From the NCBI RefSeq assembly GCF_004101785.1, contig NZ_CP035130.1, positions 2,232,001 to 2,296,000 of the forward strand: 64,000 bases of DNA, read 5' to 3'. Source of the stretch: Gudongella oleilytica. Lineage in GTDB: Bacteria > Bacillota > Clostridia > Tissierellales > Tissierellaceae. The notes beneath the pieces are model-generated. The model worked only from the letters and a program-made list of their open reading frames with translations. It did no database searches and was not told the origin of the DNA. This document shows positions 41,985 to 49,858 of this stretch, piece by piece. Within the stretch, counting starts at the first letter, position 1; each line of letters begins with the position of its first letter. Position numbers and translations under genes: made by a program.

Positions 41985-42736
41985 AGTTCAATCCCCTCTT
42001 CAATTAAGTTCTTCCAATACCTAACCGGCATCATTCTCTTCTTAAGGCTCATGTTTTTTCTGCTTTCTATGGACAGATGCCTGTAATAAGCCTTCCACAT
42101 TTCCTGATAAGTCTCTTCCTCCTCCTTGAGGACGATATCCTCCGGAGTCTCGAGATTTCTTACCACCCAATCATTCTTGTCGTAAAAAACTGCTATTCCC
42201 CTTCCAGCATCGTGTAATATCCAATACTCAGATGGCATCCTGGCAGCAAAATGGGGTGCCAGAAGAGCAATCACATTATGGTCGGGATCAATTTTTGAGT
42301 AGAATACTCCGCTCTCCAACCGTTTGAACCTAATAAGCCCTGCCTGCCTGTGTTTTTCCATTGCAACCTTGTTATAAAGCTTTTCTGACTTAAGCACTGT
42401 CGGCTCAGCGTGATAGTCGTCCACAGCTGCTCCAAGCCTAAAGCCAATTCTCAGGTAGTTCAAAACTATTATACCACTTTCAGGTTCCCCAGATAAATAG
42501 ATGTAAAAAATCCTTCTGAGAGCTGCATGGGATATTTTCTCCTCTACTGCCCTGTATACCCTATCAGCTTTATTTGCATCAGTATATATCATTTTGGTCG
42601 AGGATAGAAGATTCGGATGACTTACACCTTCCCAAATTATCTCTGAAGGATCCTCCTTTGCATAATATGCTTCCCAAACTGCAGTAAGCAACCCTTCAAA
42701 TGAGCCATCATACAGGTAGCTCAATTTTGAGATCAT
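41975..42736 (-). CDS. TIGR03915-family putative DNA metabolism protein
   Basis: A 253-residue protein beginning MISKLSYLYDGSFEGLLTAVWEAYY, the family hallmark, with YLRIGFRLGAAVDDYHAEPTVL near 95-115 and a later FYSKIDPDHNVIALLAPHFAARMPSEYWILHDAGRGIAVFYD block. It always travels with the radical SAM TIGR03916 protein, here encoded just upstream with a 29-base overlap. The pair is thought to act in DNA repair or modification, by association only. The ATG at 42736 is chosen for the GGAGG 8-10 bases upstream; the frame stays open 22 codons further. Confidence 0.88.
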   Translation of the reverse strand: MISKLSYLYDGSFEGLLTAVWEAYYAKEDPSEIIWEGVSHPNLLSSTKMIYTDANKADRVYRAVEEKISHAALRRIFYIYLSGEPESGIIVLNYLRIGFRLGAAVDDYHAEPTVLKSEKLYNKVAMEKHRQAGLIRFKRLESGVFYSKIDPDHNVIALLAPHFAARMPSEYWILHDAGRGIAVFYDKNDWVVRNLETPEDIVLKEEEETYQEMWKAYYRHLSIESRKNMSLKKRMMPVRYWKNLIEEGIELWS

Positions 42737-43991
42737 TTCCCATGCCTCCTTCAAGGTCAAATAGTGACAACTGTCTTGGATCTTTCTTGCTGCTGTCTCC
42801 AAGGATATTGGCTCGAATATTCACGGGCTCCATCGATTTGATACCCGAATGTATTCCCTTGCAGGTGATGAAATACTTTGCTCTTTTTAACACGACCCCA
42901 AGCTTTTTCAGGTCATCAAAGTCAAGCTGGCAGAATCTCCTGCTCGATACTATCCTTTGAGCTGATTTTACGCCGATTCCAGGTACTCTAAGCAGCATGT
43001 GATACTCTGCCCTGTTTATCTCTATAGGGAATTTGTCGATGTTTCTCAGAGCCCAGTCACATTTTGGATCAAGCAACAGGTCAAAATCAGGCTTATCCTC
43101 ACTTAACAGCTCGTCGGAATTGAAGCCATAGAATCTTAACAACCAGTCAGCCTGGTAAAGTCTGTTCTCCCTTACCAGGGGTGGGCTTGAGATTCGTGGC
43201 AGCAAAGGGTTGGTTGAAACCGGAACAAATGCAGAATAGTAGACTCTTTTTAACTGAAAGTCATTGTAAAGACCTTCTGAAAGCTTGAGTATTCTGTAAT
43301 CAGAATCCTTGGTTGCTCCAACGATCAATTGTGTAGTTTGTCCTGCAGGGACAAATTTCGGCGAGTTCCTGAAAATCTTTCGCTCCTCAATTGACTGAAG
43401 CATTCCCTGTTTAATGTCATTCATTGGGCCCAGGATCTCATTTTGTTTCTTTTGGGGTGCCAGCATCCTTAATCCGTCCTCAGTTGGAAGCTCAATGTTG
43501 ACACTCATTCTGTCCGCATAACTCCCCGCTTTATCAAGGAGCTTTTTATCTGCACCCGGGATAGCCTTTAAATGGATATAACCATTGAAATTCTCGACAT
43601 CCCTAAGCTTCTTAAGTATCTCTATGAATTGCTCCATGGTATGATCTGGGCTTTTTACCACTGCCGAACTTAGAAATAAGCCCTCGATGTAATTCCGTTT
43701 ATAAAAGTTAATGGTGATGTCTGCAACCTCCTCTGGAGTGAAGGTAGCTCTTGGGAGGTCGTTTGAGGACCTGTTCACGCAATATGCGCAGTCGTAGATG
43801 CAGCTGTTGGACATGAGGATCTTTAAAAGAGAAATGCACCTTCCATCATCTGTCCAACTGTGACATATTCCCGCTGCACTTGCATTGCCAAGCCCTCCCT
43901 TTTTGTTTTGCCTGTTGCTTCCACTGGAGGAGCAGGATACGTCATATTTTGCCGCATCGGCAAGAATTTCAAGCTTTCTTAATGCATCCAT
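42708..43991 (-). CDS. TIGR03916-family radical SAM protein with helix-hairpin-helix, putative DNA repair
   Basis: A 427-residue radical SAM enzyme. The cluster motif is SCIYDCAYCVNRSSND near residue 63; the C-terminus has a helix-hairpin-helix DNA-binding motif (RVPGIGVKSAQRIVSSRRF near 325-345), linking it to DNA. It pairs with the TIGR03915 protein downstream. The ATG at 43991 follows GAGGTG by 6 bases. That ribosome site is the right arm of a hairpin (43998-44024) directly after a TATAAT box, an unusual arrangement described under findings. Confidence 0.9.
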   Translation of the reverse strand: MDALRKLEILADAAKYDVSCSSSGSNRQNKKGGLGNASAAGICHSWTDDGRCISLLKILMSNSCIYDCAYCVNRSSNDLPRATFTPEEVADITINFYKRNYIEGLFLSSAVVKSPDHTMEQFIEILKKLRDVENFNGYIHLKAIPGADKKLLDKAGSYADRMSVNIELPTEDGLRMLAPQKKQNEILGPMNDIKQGMLQSIEERKIFRNSPKFVPAGQTTQLIVGATKDSDYRILKLSEGLYNDFQLKRVYYSAFVPVSTNPLLPRISSPPLVRENRLYQADWLLRFYGFNSDELLSEDKPDFDLLLDPKCDWALRNIDKFPIEINRAEYHMLLRVPGIGVKSAQRIVSSRRFCQLDFDDLKKLGVVLKRAKYFITCKGIHSGIKSMEPVNIRANILGDSSKKDPRQLSLFDLEGGMGNDLKIELPV

Positions 43992-43997
43992 AAAAAA

Positions 43998-44024
43998 CAC
44001 CTCAAGACAGGTTTTCTTGAGGTG
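43998..44024 (-). terminator. trkH terminator overlapping the radical SAM gene's promoter and ribosome site
   Basis: On the minus strand CACCTCAAGA - 7 bases - TCTTGAGGTG, a perfect 10-bp stem, followed by TTTTTT and then ATG. It lies 42 bases after the trkH stop. Its right arm contains the GAGGTG ribosome site of the next gene. Confidence 0.85.
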
Positions 44025-44053
44025 ATTATACCATAATCAAAAATATCAATCAA
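44025..44053 (-). promoter_or_regulatory. promoter of the radical SAM repair gene
   Basis: On the minus strand TTGATT (44048-44053), 17-base spacer, TATAAT (44025-44030). The predicted start near 44018 lies inside the left arm of the adjoining terminator hairpin. Confidence 0.65.
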
Positions 44054-44065
44054 ACATTTGTTCGA

Positions 44066-45511
44066 TTAAACATCTATTCTCCAATTTTTAGGAGCAATAA
44101 GCGCAATTATTGTAAACAGCTCCAGTCTTCCCAAAAGCATCAGCGCTGAGAGCCAAAGCTTTGTCGGTATTGAATAGAACTCATAGTTTAGTGTTGGTCC
44201 AACTAATTCAAGCCCCGGTCCGATATTCCCAAGAGTAGCTGCGACTGTCGATGCTGATGTTATCAGATCGACCTGCTCCAATGACACCATCAAAGTCGAA
44301 AACATGAAAAGCACCAGATAAAGTGCCAGGAAACTATTGATCCTTGCTATCGTTTCGTTGGACATGATCTTATTGTTTATTTTTATTGGCATAACCGCAC
44401 GTGGATGGAATAGCTTTCCAATCTCTCGCTTGATGAGCTTCAGCATGACGAGAATTCTTATTACCTTCATCCCACCTCCGGTAGAGCCTGCGCTGGCTCC
44501 AACGAACATAAGGATAAAAAGTATTCCCTTGCTGAAGGTCGGCCAAAGATCGAAGTCTGAGGTTGCATATCCCGTAGTGGTAATGATCGATGATACCTGA
44601 AAAAATGCATCTCTAAGTGAATACCAAAGATTATGATAGCTGACCAGCCATAGATCTATGGCTATTGCAATTGACGAAATCCCGATTATTTTAAGATACA
44701 GTCTGAACTCCTCGTCCTTAAAGAGATCTGTCGCCTTTCCCCTGAAAAATGAGTAGTAAAGTGAAAAATTGACCCCTGAAGCAACCATGAATAATGCGAT
44801 AACTATATGGATATAGCTGCTGTCATAGGCACCAATACTCAGATTTCTCGATGAAAATCCACCTGTGCCCACTGTTCCAAAGGTATGTACAAACGAGTCA
44901 AACATCGACATGCCTCCGAACATCAAAAGCACAACCTCAGAAAGAGTAATTGTGATATAGGTTATATATAAGATTTTTGCGGTATCCTTAAGTCTCGGGG
45001 CTATCTTTCCTGCGACAGGCCCTGGCGATTCAGCCTTGTATATCTGAAATCCTCCTATCCCTAAAGCAGGCAGAAATGCAAGAGTAAAAACAAGAATCCC
45101 CATACCACCGATCCAGTGGGTAAATGATCTCCAGAACAGGATCCCCTGTGGAAGTGATTCAATTTCACTGAAGATAGTTGCTCCGGTAGTTGTAAATCCG
45201 GATACTATTTCAAATAAGGAATCAACATAACCTGCTACTCCAGTCAGATATAGTGGCAGAGCCCCCATAGCAGAAGCAGCAAGCCAGCCAAAGGTTACGA
45301 TTGCAAGTCCATCCTTAGCCGTAATAGACTTTACCCTTCTAAACCTAACTGACAAAGCTAACCCAATTGCAGCAGTCAGAAGGATAGTCAACAGAAATGG
45401 AGTTTTATCGGGACCATCAGTAAAAATTGCTATGAAATATGAGGGTAGCATCAAGCCTGCTTCAATGATCAGCAGGCTGCCCAGAATTCTTAGCACGATT
45501 CCATAATTCAC
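44066..45511 (-). CDS. trkH: TrkH-family potassium uptake membrane subunit
   Basis: A 481-residue membrane protein with about ten to twelve helices and four selectivity-filter P-loops: SGFTTTGATIF, GTVGTGGFSS, TTTGYATSDF and ATLGNIGPGLE. It forms the K+ (or Na+/K+) channel-like pore and is gated by TrkA. The start is GTG at 45511 preceded by GGGAGG, inside the 3' end of trkA (50-base overlap), so the two are translationally coupled. A terminator follows. Confidence 0.94.
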   Translation of the reverse strand: MNYGIVLRILGSLLIIEAGLMLPSYFIAIFTDGPDKTPFLLTILLTAAIGLALSVRFRRVKSITAKDGLAIVTFGWLAASAMGALPLYLTGVAGYVDSLFEIVSGFTTTGATIFSEIESLPQGILFWRSFTHWIGGMGILVFTLAFLPALGIGGFQIYKAESPGPVAGKIAPRLKDTAKILYITYITITLSEVVLLMFGGMSMFDSFVHTFGTVGTGGFSSRNLSIGAYDSSYIHIVIALFMVASGVNFSLYYSFFRGKATDLFKDEEFRLYLKIIGISSIAIAIDLWLVSYHNLWYSLRDAFFQVSSIITTTGYATSDFDLWPTFSKGILFILMFVGASAGSTGGGMKVIRILVMLKLIKREIGKLFHPRAVMPIKINNKIMSNETIARINSFLALYLVLFMFSTLMVSLEQVDLITSASTVAATLGNIGPGLELVGPTLNYEFYSIPTKLWLSALMLLGRLELFTIIALIAPKNWRIDV

Positions 45512-46868
45512 TCAAAAATCCTCCCTTGTGTTCCTTGAAGAACATCTTTAAGCCGTCAAGGTTCTCAGAAAGACAGAATACCACTATCCTGTCATTTCCT
45601 TTTATCACAGTATTTCCCTTTGGTATGATGACGTCATTTCCTCTTACGATAGCTCCTATGATCAAGCCCTTGGGTATGGCAAGCTCCTTGATCATTTTCC
45701 CTACGACAGGCAGATCCTTCTCAATAATTATTTCGGTGGCTTCAGCATTTCCACCAAGAAGTAGAGAAACGGAAACAACCTTGCCTCCTCTTATGTACTT
45801 CAATATACTGCTTGCAGTTATATATACAGGATTTATAGCAGCATCTATGCTGATCCTGTCAATTATCTTGATGTAGTTGGATCTGCTTATCTTCGCTATT
45901 GCCTTTCCAACCCCTGATTGCTTAGCCATCAATGCCATAAGCAGGTTTTCTTCGTCAAAGCCTGTAGCCCCTACAAAAGCATCCATGGATGACAGGTTTT
46001 CTTCCTCAAGAAGATGAATGTCAGTACCGTCTCCGTGGATTATAAGGACATTGTCCAGTATCTCAGAAAGCTCCTGACATCTCTCCTTATCCTGTTCTAT
46101 AAGAGTAACCTGGATCTTGTTCTTGGCCAGTCTTTGAGCAAGGTAGTAGCCAACATTACCTCCACCGAGTATCATAACGCTACTGACAAGCTTGCGCTTA
46201 TAGTCCTCTCCAAGTCTGTGACTGAAGCGCTCGATCTCCTTTGTGTTGCCGATTATGTGGATCACATCATCGGTTTTCAATACAGTGGAGCCATTTGGGA
46301 TCAATATTTCCCCGTTTCTTGTAACGGCGGCTATAAGAAGGGCGTCCAACCCCTCGATATCCATGATCTTTTTATCTATGAATTCCTTGTGATCTCCTAT
46401 ATTGAAGTCTATGAGCTGCACCTTGCCGCTGGCGAACTCGTCAGTATAAAAACTGTAGCTTTTCATAAGGTATTTTTCCATGGCCAGTGCGGTCGCAAGA
46501 TCTGGGTTGACTATGTGATCGATCCCAAGCTCTGCTTTGATGAAATCGATCTGCTGCATATACTCAGGGTTTCTTATCCTCGCAATCGTCTGCTTGCACC
46601 CCAGTTTCTTGGCGAGAGTACAAATAAGCGTGTTTGTTTCATCATTTTCAGTCGTCCCGACTAACAGATCATATTCTTCAATGTTCAGTTCTCTCATCAT
46701 TTTTATATCGATTCCGTTTGCAGTTACTGTCAGCACGTCAAGGTGCTCGTTCAACCTCTCAAGGACCTTTGTATTGCTGTCCATTACCGTGACGTCGATA
46801 TTCTCAGCGACAAAGAATTCTGCAAGCTTAGCTCCCAGCTTCCCTGCACCTACTATCATGGCCTTCAT
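45462..46868 (-). CDS. trkA: TrkA K+ uptake regulatory subunit (two RCK domains)
   Basis: A 468-residue cytoplasmic regulator of TrkH. It has two RCK_N nucleotide-binding domains (MIVGAGKLGAKLAEFF at residue 4; MILGGGNVGYYLAQRL near 230) each followed by an RCK_C domain (GDHKEFIDKKIMDIEG; EKDLPVVGKMIKELAIPKG). NAD(H) or ATP binding controls the pore. The ATG at 46868 follows AAGAGGTG; an upstream in-frame ATG has no ribosome site. First gene of the trkA-trkH pair. Confidence 0.95.
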   Translation of the reverse strand: MKAMIVGAGKLGAKLAEFFVAENIDVTVMDSNTKVLERLNEHLDVLTVTANGIDIKMMRELNIEEYDLLVGTTENDETNTLICTLAKKLGCKQTIARIRNPEYMQQIDFIKAELGIDHIVNPDLATALAMEKYLMKSYSFYTDEFASGKVQLIDFNIGDHKEFIDKKIMDIEGLDALLIAAVTRNGEILIPNGSTVLKTDDVIHIIGNTKEIERFSHRLGEDYKRKLVSSVMILGGGNVGYYLAQRLAKNKIQVTLIEQDKERCQELSEILDNVLIIHGDGTDIHLLEEENLSSMDAFVGATGFDEENLLMALMAKQSGVGKAIAKISRSNYIKIIDRISIDAAINPVYITASSILKYIRGGKVVSVSLLLGGNAEATEIIIEKDLPVVGKMIKELAIPKGLIIGAIVRGNDVIIPKGNTVIKGNDRIVVFCLSENLDGLKMFFKEHKGGFLSELWNRAKNSGQPADH

Positions 46869-47020
46869 AGTCACACCTCTTCTTTTCTTTCCACTGATCA
46901 CTGCATAATGTGCAAATACAGCTTATTTTATTATAATTCTGCAATAATTTCAACTTAAGTATACAACATTGCCAGCATTATTGCCATATTCAACTGCTTA
47001 TTCCATATCTTAATTAATAA

Positions 47021-47048
47021 TTGACATATGTCCATTTAGGTGTATAAT
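47021..47048 (+). promoter_or_regulatory. promoter with overlapping GACATATGTC palindrome
   Basis: TTGACA (47021-47026), 16-base spacer, TATAAT (47043-47048), 41 bases before the DUF5320 start. A perfect palindrome GACATATGTC (47023-47032) overlaps the -35 box, a good position for a repressor of the ORP-like operon. Confidence 0.75.
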
Positions 47049-47088
47049 AATAATAGATAATAGTTATCAATTAAAAGGAGGGATTTTT

Positions 47089-47406
47089 ATGCCACGTTTT
47101 GATATGACAGGTCCTATGGGCCGTGGAGCAATGACCGGAAGAGGAATGGGTTATTGTGCCAGACCAGCTGTACCTGGGACAGGAAGAGGAGTCGGCTTTG
47201 GTATGGGTATGGGCAGAGGATTTGGATTTGGTAGAGGAGCTGGTTTTGGAAGAGGTCTTGGAAGAAATAGGTTCTGGGGTTATGGCCCTTACCCTTACAC
47301 AGAGGAAGATGATAAGGCTTATTTAAGAGACGAGGTCAGTTTCCTGGAGGAAGAGCTCAAAGCAGCAAAGGAAGCACTCTCAAAATATGAATCACAGGAG
47401 GATTAA
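47089..47406 (+). CDS. DUF5320 Gly/Arg/Met-rich small protein
   Basis: A 105-residue protein of the DUF5320 family. Residues 1-65 are a low-complexity Gly-Arg-Met-Phe tract (MPRFDMTGPMGRGAMTGRGM, then repeated G-F-G-R-G units); residues 75-105 form an acidic coiled coil (YLRDEVSFLEEELKAAKEAL). One Cys at 23. It heads a five-gene operon with NifX-like and MinD-like proteins, its usual company in anaerobes. Function unknown; the coiled coil suggests oligomerisation. The start follows AGGAGGG. Confidence 0.85.
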   Translation: MPRFDMTGPMGRGAMTGRGMGYCARPAVPGTGRGVGFGMGMGRGFGFGRGAGFGRGLGRNRFWGYGPYPYTEEDDKAYLRDEVSFLEEELKAAKEALSKYESQED

Positions 47407-47409
47407 GGG

Positions 47410-47769
47410 ATGCGCATTGGAATACCTGCAGAAGTTAAGGATATCAACGGCCCTGTGAGCAATAACTTTGGAAGAACTCAATATTATTTCATATATGATG
47501 ATTCCAATGAAAATTATGAATTTATTTCAAACGATGCCGCAAACAGCCAAGGGGGTGCAGGTGTTAAGGCAGCCCAACTAGTAGTAGACAGTAAAGCAGA
47601 AATAGTAATAACTCCGCAGCTTGGAGAAAATGCTGCTGCGGTTCTTAACGCAGCAAATATCCAAATATATAAATGCGAAGATGGAACGCTTATGGAAAAT
47701 ATCAAGCTTCTTAAGGATGGCCGTTTAACTCTCTTATCAAGCATCCATAAGGGATACCATGGACACTAA
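47410..47769 (+). CDS. NifX/NifB-type dinitrogenase-cofactor-fold protein (first copy)
   Basis: A 119-residue protein of the Nif-B/NifX-like family (cluster carrier fold, also the fold of the orange protein ORP). It begins MRIGIPAEVKDINGPVSNNFGRTQYYFIYD and has SQGGAGVKAAQLVVDSKAEIVITPQLGENAAAVL. Relatives bind Fe-S, Fe-Mo or Mo-Cu-S clusters. Here the ligand is not known: the only Cys is in YKCEDG. It overlaps the first MinD-like gene by 11 bases. Confidence 0.85.
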   Translation: MRIGIPAEVKDINGPVSNNFGRTQYYFIYDDSNENYEFISNDAANSQGGAGVKAAQLVVDSKAEIVITPQLGENAAAVLNAANIQIYKCEDGTLMENIKLLKDGRLTLLSSIHKGYHGH

Positions 47770-48634
47770 TTTGAAAATTGCAGTACTAAGCGGCAAAGGA
47801 GGCACTGGTAAGACCCTTGTCGCTTCAAATTTGGCAAAAATTGCTAATAGAGCTGTTTATCTTGACTGTGACGTTGAGGAGCCAAACGGCCATCTGTTCC
47901 TTAAAGGACCGGTTTTAGAAGCTTTTGACGTTGATCTGCCAATGCCTGAAGTAAACCTCGATTTATGCGATTACTGCAGGAAATGTGTCGATTTTTGTGC
48001 TTTTAACGCCTTGGCGCTTATTTCAGGTAGAGTCAAGGTCTTCGACAAGATATGCCATTCATGTGGAGGATGTAAAGTAATCTGCCCGCAAAATGCAATT
48101 GAAGAATACAACAAAAATATTGGAAAAATCGAGAGAAGACATTACGATAATGTCGATGTTTATACTGGAATACTTAATCCGGGAGAGGAATCCGGAACAA
48201 GCATAATCAAGAAAATGATGACTACGATCCCATCAGGCTATGAAACTGCCATAATTGACAGCCCTCCGGGAAGCGCTTGTATCGTTATGGATTCTATCGA
48301 AGATGCAGACTATTGCGTTTTAGTGGCAGAGCCAACTACTTTTGGAGCACATAACCTGAGAATGGTCCATGAACTGACGAAGGTCTTTAACAAGCCATGT
48401 GGTGCGGTATTAAATAAGACAAACGGTGAAGAGGACCCTTCAAGAATATACTGTATGGATAATAATGTCCCCATACTGCTTGATATACCATGGAGGAAAG
48501 ACATAAGCGATTATATCGCAGAGGGATCGCTTGTAGTAGAGAAGGATAAAGAATTAAGTGAGTCCTTTGCCGCGCTTCTTGAAAGAATCAGTCAGGAGGT
48601 GCAAAATGAAAAAAATACTTATACTCAGCGGTAA
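47759..48634 (+). CDS. Ferredoxin-containing MinD/Mrp-family ATPase (first copy)
   Basis: A 291-residue P-loop ATPase with deviant Walker A KGGTGKT (residues 15-21), an inserted two-cluster ferredoxin domain (LCDYCRKCVDFCAFNAL; CHSCGGCKVICPQNAI, residues 64-115) and AIIDSPPGSACIVMDSI near 168. These are Orp3/Orp4-like or cluster-carrier ATPases. It starts inside the end of the first NifX gene and overlaps the second ATPase gene, so the five proteins are made together. Confidence 0.9.
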   Translation: MDTNLKIAVLSGKGGTGKTLVASNLAKIANRAVYLDCDVEEPNGHLFLKGPVLEAFDVDLPMPEVNLDLCDYCRKCVDFCAFNALALISGRVKVFDKICHSCGGCKVICPQNAIEEYNKNIGKIERRHYDNVDVYTGILNPGEESGTSIIKKMMTTIPSGYETAIIDSPPGSACIVMDSIEDADYCVLVAEPTTFGAHNLRMVHELTKVFNKPCGAVLNKTNGEEDPSRIYCMDNNVPILLDIPWRKDISDYIAEGSLVVEKDKELSESFAALLERISQEVQNEKNTYTQR

Positions 48635-49475
48635 GGGTGGAACGGGAAAAACGACTCTTTCCAGTGCGCTTATAAGACTTCTGGATGCAAAAGCATATGC
48701 AGACTGTGATGTAGATGCACCAAATCTTCATCTTGTAATGGAAGAAGAAAACGAGCCTCTGAAATCAGATTTCTTGGGATTACCTGCTGCCTACATAGAT
48801 CCTGCAAAGTGCATATCTTGTGATCTATGCAGACAAAACTGCAGATTTGATGCAATCACAAATATCAACGGCTATATAGTAAACGACCATGCTTGTGAGG
48901 GATGCAAAGTCTGTACATTGGTTTGTCCGTCAGATGCAATTGAAATGGTTCCAAGGGTTATTGGTCATTTGAGCCTCTATAAAAATGGGCATGTATTCTC
49001 AACTGCCGAGTTGAAAATGGGAAGCGGGAATTCAGGGCTGCTGGTAACAGAGGTCAAAAAACATCTTTACGTAAACTCAAAGAATGCCGATATTGCAATT
49101 ATCGATGGTTCTCCAGGGATCGGTTGCCCAGTAATCGCTTCCATAAGCGGTGTTGATCTTGTGATATTGGTATCAGAACCCACAATATCTGGATTCAGTG
49201 ATATGGAGAGAATCATAAAAACATCCGAGGGCTTCCCGGCAAAGGTTGCTGTATGTGTTAATAAGTTCGACCTGCATTTGGAAAATACCGAAAAGATAAT
49301 TTCATATTGCAGCGAAAATGGAATTCCATTCGTTGGAACTATACCCTTTGACAAGGATGCATCTTCCCTGATAAACCAAGGTAAAACCCTTGCAGATAAG
49401 GATGGACCAGCGAGGGATTCAATTATTAAAATAATGGAAAGATCAATGAAAATACTAAACGAGGGGGATAACTAA
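48606..49475 (+). CDS. Ferredoxin-containing MinD/Mrp-family ATPase (second copy)
   Basis: A 289-residue paralogue of the preceding gene: Walker A KGGTGKT near residue 9, a ferredoxin insert (CISCDLCRQNCRFDAI; CEGCKVCTLVCPSDAI, residues 64-110), and AIIDGSPGIGCPVIASI near 160. The ATG at 48606 follows CAGGAGGTG; the longer frame lacks a ribosome site. A tandem pair of such ATPases is characteristic of ORP-type clusters, where the two form a heterodimer. Confidence 0.9.
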   Translation: MKKILILSGKGGTGKTTLSSALIRLLDAKAYADCDVDAPNLHLVMEEENEPLKSDFLGLPAAYIDPAKCISCDLCRQNCRFDAITNINGYIVNDHACEGCKVCTLVCPSDAIEMVPRVIGHLSLYKNGHVFSTAELKMGSGNSGLLVTEVKKHLYVNSKNADIAIIDGSPGIGCPVIASISGVDLVILVSEPTISGFSDMERIIKTSEGFPAKVAVCVNKFDLHLENTEKIISYCSENGIPFVGTIPFDKDASSLINQGKTLADKDGPARDSIIKIMERSMKILNEGDN

Positions 49476-49813
49476 TGTTGATAGCTATAGCATCAGACAA
49501 CAAGAAGGTTGCTGCTCATTTTGGCCACTGTCAGGCATTTGAGTGTTTCTATATAAAGGATGGTGAGGTAGGAGAGTGGAAAACGATCCCTAATCCAGGT
49601 CACCAACCGGGATTTTTACCCAACTTTCTTCATGAGCAAGGAGTAAAAACTATAATTGCCGGAGGCATGGGACAGAGTGCCGCTAATCTTTTTAATAATC
49701 ATGGAATTGAAGTTGTATCTGGAGCTTCAGGCCCCATATATAAGGTAGCAACAGATTATGTAACTGGAAATTTGAGTACTGGCGGCTCCTTCTGCGAGGA
49801 GCATAATCATTGA
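49475..49813 (+). CDS. NifX/NifB-type dinitrogenase-cofactor-fold protein (second copy)
   Basis: A 112-residue member of the same family as the gene at 47410: MLIAIASDNKKVAAHFGHCQAFECFYI, then GVKTIIAGGMGQSAANLFNNHGIEV. It differs by its Cys and His residues (HFGHCQAFEC and the C-terminal SFCEEHNH), which could hold a metal or cluster. Its start shares one base with the stop of the second ATPase (TAATG). The operon ends at a terminator hairpin 16 bases later. Confidence 0.87.
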   Translation: MLIAIASDNKKVAAHFGHCQAFECFYIKDGEVGEWKTIPNPGHQPGFLPNFLHEQGVKTIIAGGMGQSAANLFNNHGIEVVSGASGPIYKVATDYVTGNLSTGGSFCEEHNH

Positions 49814-49829
49814 AGCCCTCCATGGCTGG

Positions 49830-49858
49830 GCAAAGGACCGTATAAAACGGTCCTTTGC
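49830..49858. terminator. bidirectional terminator hairpin
   Basis: GCAAAGGACCGT - ATAAA - ACGGTCCTTTGC, a perfect 12-bp stem. The T tail is weak on the plus side (TATTTCC). It separates the ORP-like operon from the convergent ligase gene, whose stop touches it. Confidence 0.78.

Noticed and set aside
46014-46664. 216-codon open frame opposite trkA
   Set aside because: It lies wholly inside trkA on the other strand, has no ribosome site, and resembles no protein family.
47150-47290. Tandem DNA repeat or CRISPR-like array in the DUF5320 gene
   Set aside because: The periodicity is Gly-Arg-Phe codon repetition of a low-complexity protein, without fixed spacers.
49830-49858. Another copy of the REP element at 21.6 kb
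   Set aside because: Only AAAGGACCGT is shared; the arms and loop differ and its position is that of an ordinary terminator.
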